From assembly GCF_020166345.1 (NCBI RefSeq), contig NZ_JAIUJS010000008.1, positions 1 to 64,000 of the forward strand: a stretch of 64,000 nucleotides of DNA, written 5' to 3'. Source of the DNA: Winogradskyella vincentii. Its GTDB lineage: Bacteria; Bacteroidota; Bacteroidia; Flavobacteriales; Flavobacteriaceae. This document shows, piece by piece, positions 62,974 through 64,000 of this stretch. The notes beneath the pieces were generated by a model. That model searched no databases, was not told the origin of the DNA, and saw only the letters and a list, made by a program, of their open reading frames with translations. The translations under genes and the position numbers were made by a program. The number at the start of each line of letters is the position of its first letter. Position 1 is the stretch's first letter.

Positions 62974-64000
62974 ATGAAAATATTAAAAAAAGGAGCTTTT
63001 AAAATCTTAGCATTGTTGCTTTTAGTGAGTACACCATATGCTTGTGAAGATGACGATGATTTAAATATTATTGCAGGCCTGGATTTTACCATTGCAACAT
63101 TAAATGCAGAAGGTAATGAAACAGGAGTTGTAGCAACAACTATTCCACCAGATGGAAGAATGTTGTTCACCGTAGATTTCGGAAATCCAGATGATGAAGC
63201 CGATGTATTCCAAACAAGTGGTCCAATGGTGACTTATGAATATCCATTAGAAACGGCTACTTATACAATTACTGTAACTGCATCTTTACCAGGAAGAGAC
63301 GATGTTTCAATTACCAAGGAACATACGGTTATTTATGTTACAGAACCAGAGCCAACTCCAGACTCACCAATAGCTGGTACATGGAGATTAGCACCTCAAG
63401 CTGGTGCATTTGGAGTAGGTCCTGGATTAAATGATACATCTTGGTTTTCAAGTTCTGCAGATGACGTAACAACACGAGCATGTTTATTTGATGATGAATA
63501 TGTTCTTGGATCAGATGGTTCTTTTATGAATGTTTTAGGTGCAGACACATGGTTAGAGGCATGGCAGGGCGTAGATCCTGAAGCTTGTGGTGCTCCAGTT
63601 GCACCTCATGATGGATCAGCGAGTGCTACATATACTTATAACGCAGCGATGGGTACATTAACAATTAACGGTACAGGTGCATTCATGGGTCTAGCAAAAG
63701 TTATAAATGGCGCAGAATTGGCAGCACCTGGTGACGCACCAGAGTCAATTACATATGTGGCAGAAATATCTGCTGATGGTAACACTTTAGATTTGGATAT
63801 CCAAGTAGCTGGAGATGGATGGTGGTCATTCACTTTCCAAAAAGATGCTCCACCTGAGCCATCAGCATTGGATGGGACTTGGAGATTCGCACCAGAAGCA
63901 GGTGCATTTGGAGTAGGTCCAGGATTAAATGATGTATCGTGGTTTTCAAGTTCGGAAGAAGATATAACAACGCGAGCATGTTTATTTGATGATGAATACG
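62974..64000 (+). CDS. Surface lipoprotein with duplicated domain (SusE/glycan-binding position), partial at 3' end
   Basis: The open frame starts at ATG 62974 and is still open at the window end (342 complete codons). A lipoprotein signal (TPYAC, cysteine at residue 28) leads into an acidic linker, a PKD-like beta domain (about 35-128) and then a domain opening GTWRLAPQAGAFGVGPGLND that is repeated 166 residues later (GTWRFAPEAGAFGVGPGLND). Position after susC-susD fits a surface glycan-binding protein; a downstream catalytic domain cannot be excluded, as similar modules precede glycoside hydrolase domains in some marine flavobacteria. Confidence 0.82.
   Translation, partial: MKILKKGAFKILALLLLVSTPYACEDDDDLNIIAGLDFTIATLNAEGNETGVVATTIPPDGRMLFTVDFGNPDDEADVFQTSGPMVTYEYPLETATYTITVTASLPGRDDVSITKEHTVIYVTEPEPTPDSPIAGTWRLAPQAGAFGVGPGLNDTSWFSSSADDVTTRACLFDDEYVLGSDGSFMNVLGADTWLEAWQGVDPEACGAPVAPHDGSASATYTYNAAMGTLTINGTGAFMGLAKVINGAELAAPGDAPESITYVAEISADGNTLDLDIQVAGDGWWSFTFQKDAPPEPSALDGTWRFAPEAGAFGVGPGLNDVSWFSSSEEDITTRACLFDDEY
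63373..64000 (+). repeat. Tandem domain repeat, 498-bp period, within the surface lipoprotein
   Basis: The first unit is about 63373-63870. The second begins at 63871 and is cut by the window end. The sequenced 130 bases of the second unit are highly similar to the first, with changes mostly at third codon positions. Confidence 0.85.

Overview
The window is a chromosomal piece of a flavobacterium-like Bacteroidota, most likely a marine Flavobacteriaceae. The evidence is low GC content, -7 promoter elements of the TAnnTTTG type, type IX secretion (T9SS) parts (a type B sorting-domain tail, a PorP/SprF protein and PorG), SusC/SusD paired outer-membrane proteins, and family-typical gene order (porG-uppS-bamA-ompH-ompH-murI, tig-clpP-clpX, a folK/deoxynucleoside kinase fusion). 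Genus cannot be fixed from sequence alone.

Layout. 1-7 kb: the end of a secreted adhesin-like gene, its PorP/SprF partner, a vWA lipoprotein, a TPR histidine kinase with a LytTR regulator, a gamma carbonic anhydrase-like protein and murI. 7-16 kb: envelope biogenesis (two OmpH/Skp chaperones, BamA, UppS, PorG), NAD kinase, a CBS protein, pdxJ and a hydrolase. 16-33 kb: housekeeping genes (tig, clpP, clpX, a GH3-type acyl adenylase, rpsU, rpoD, an AsmA protein, a queuosine precursor transporter, folK-dNK, two methyltransferases, mutS) and a tRNA-Gly/tRNA-Leu unit. 33.4-37 kb: a small accessory patch of unrecognised lipoproteins, a 64-bp direct repeat pair and possible gene relics. 37-39.5 kb: a family 3 glycoside hydrolase. 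55-64 kb: a polysaccharide-utilisation-type locus with a membrane-spanning LuxR-HTH regulator, SusC, SusD and a surface lipoprotein with a duplicated domain that runs off the window.

The most interesting region is 39.5-55.1 kb. A soluble histidine kinase with a complete blue-light LOV signature, and a preceding PAS domain with a FixL-like histidine, is encoded with a response regulator whose output is a Crp/Fnr-type cNMP-fold plus HTH. Around this pair are three universal stress proteins, Hsp20, thioredoxin, a TerB-like protein, an ATP-cone/nuclease fusion, a beta-CASP metallo-hydrolase, a small protein tentatively resembling release-factor-like (baeRF) proteins, a VIT1/CCC1 metal transporter and a MacAB-like exporter operon. 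Nine palindromes of the form TGA-N6-TCA occur in this stretch. In each, the palindrome centre is 36.5 bp upstream of the end of a TAnnTTTA-like -7 element in the direction of the gene served, which is class II (about -41.5) activator geometry. Two of these promoters face no protein gene. They precede terminator-ended transcripts in a 475-bp gap and are candidate small RNAs. I infer a self-contained light/redox dormancy-type regulon whose likely activator is the response regulator itself, functionally analogous to the mycobacterial Dos regulon but built from different regulators.
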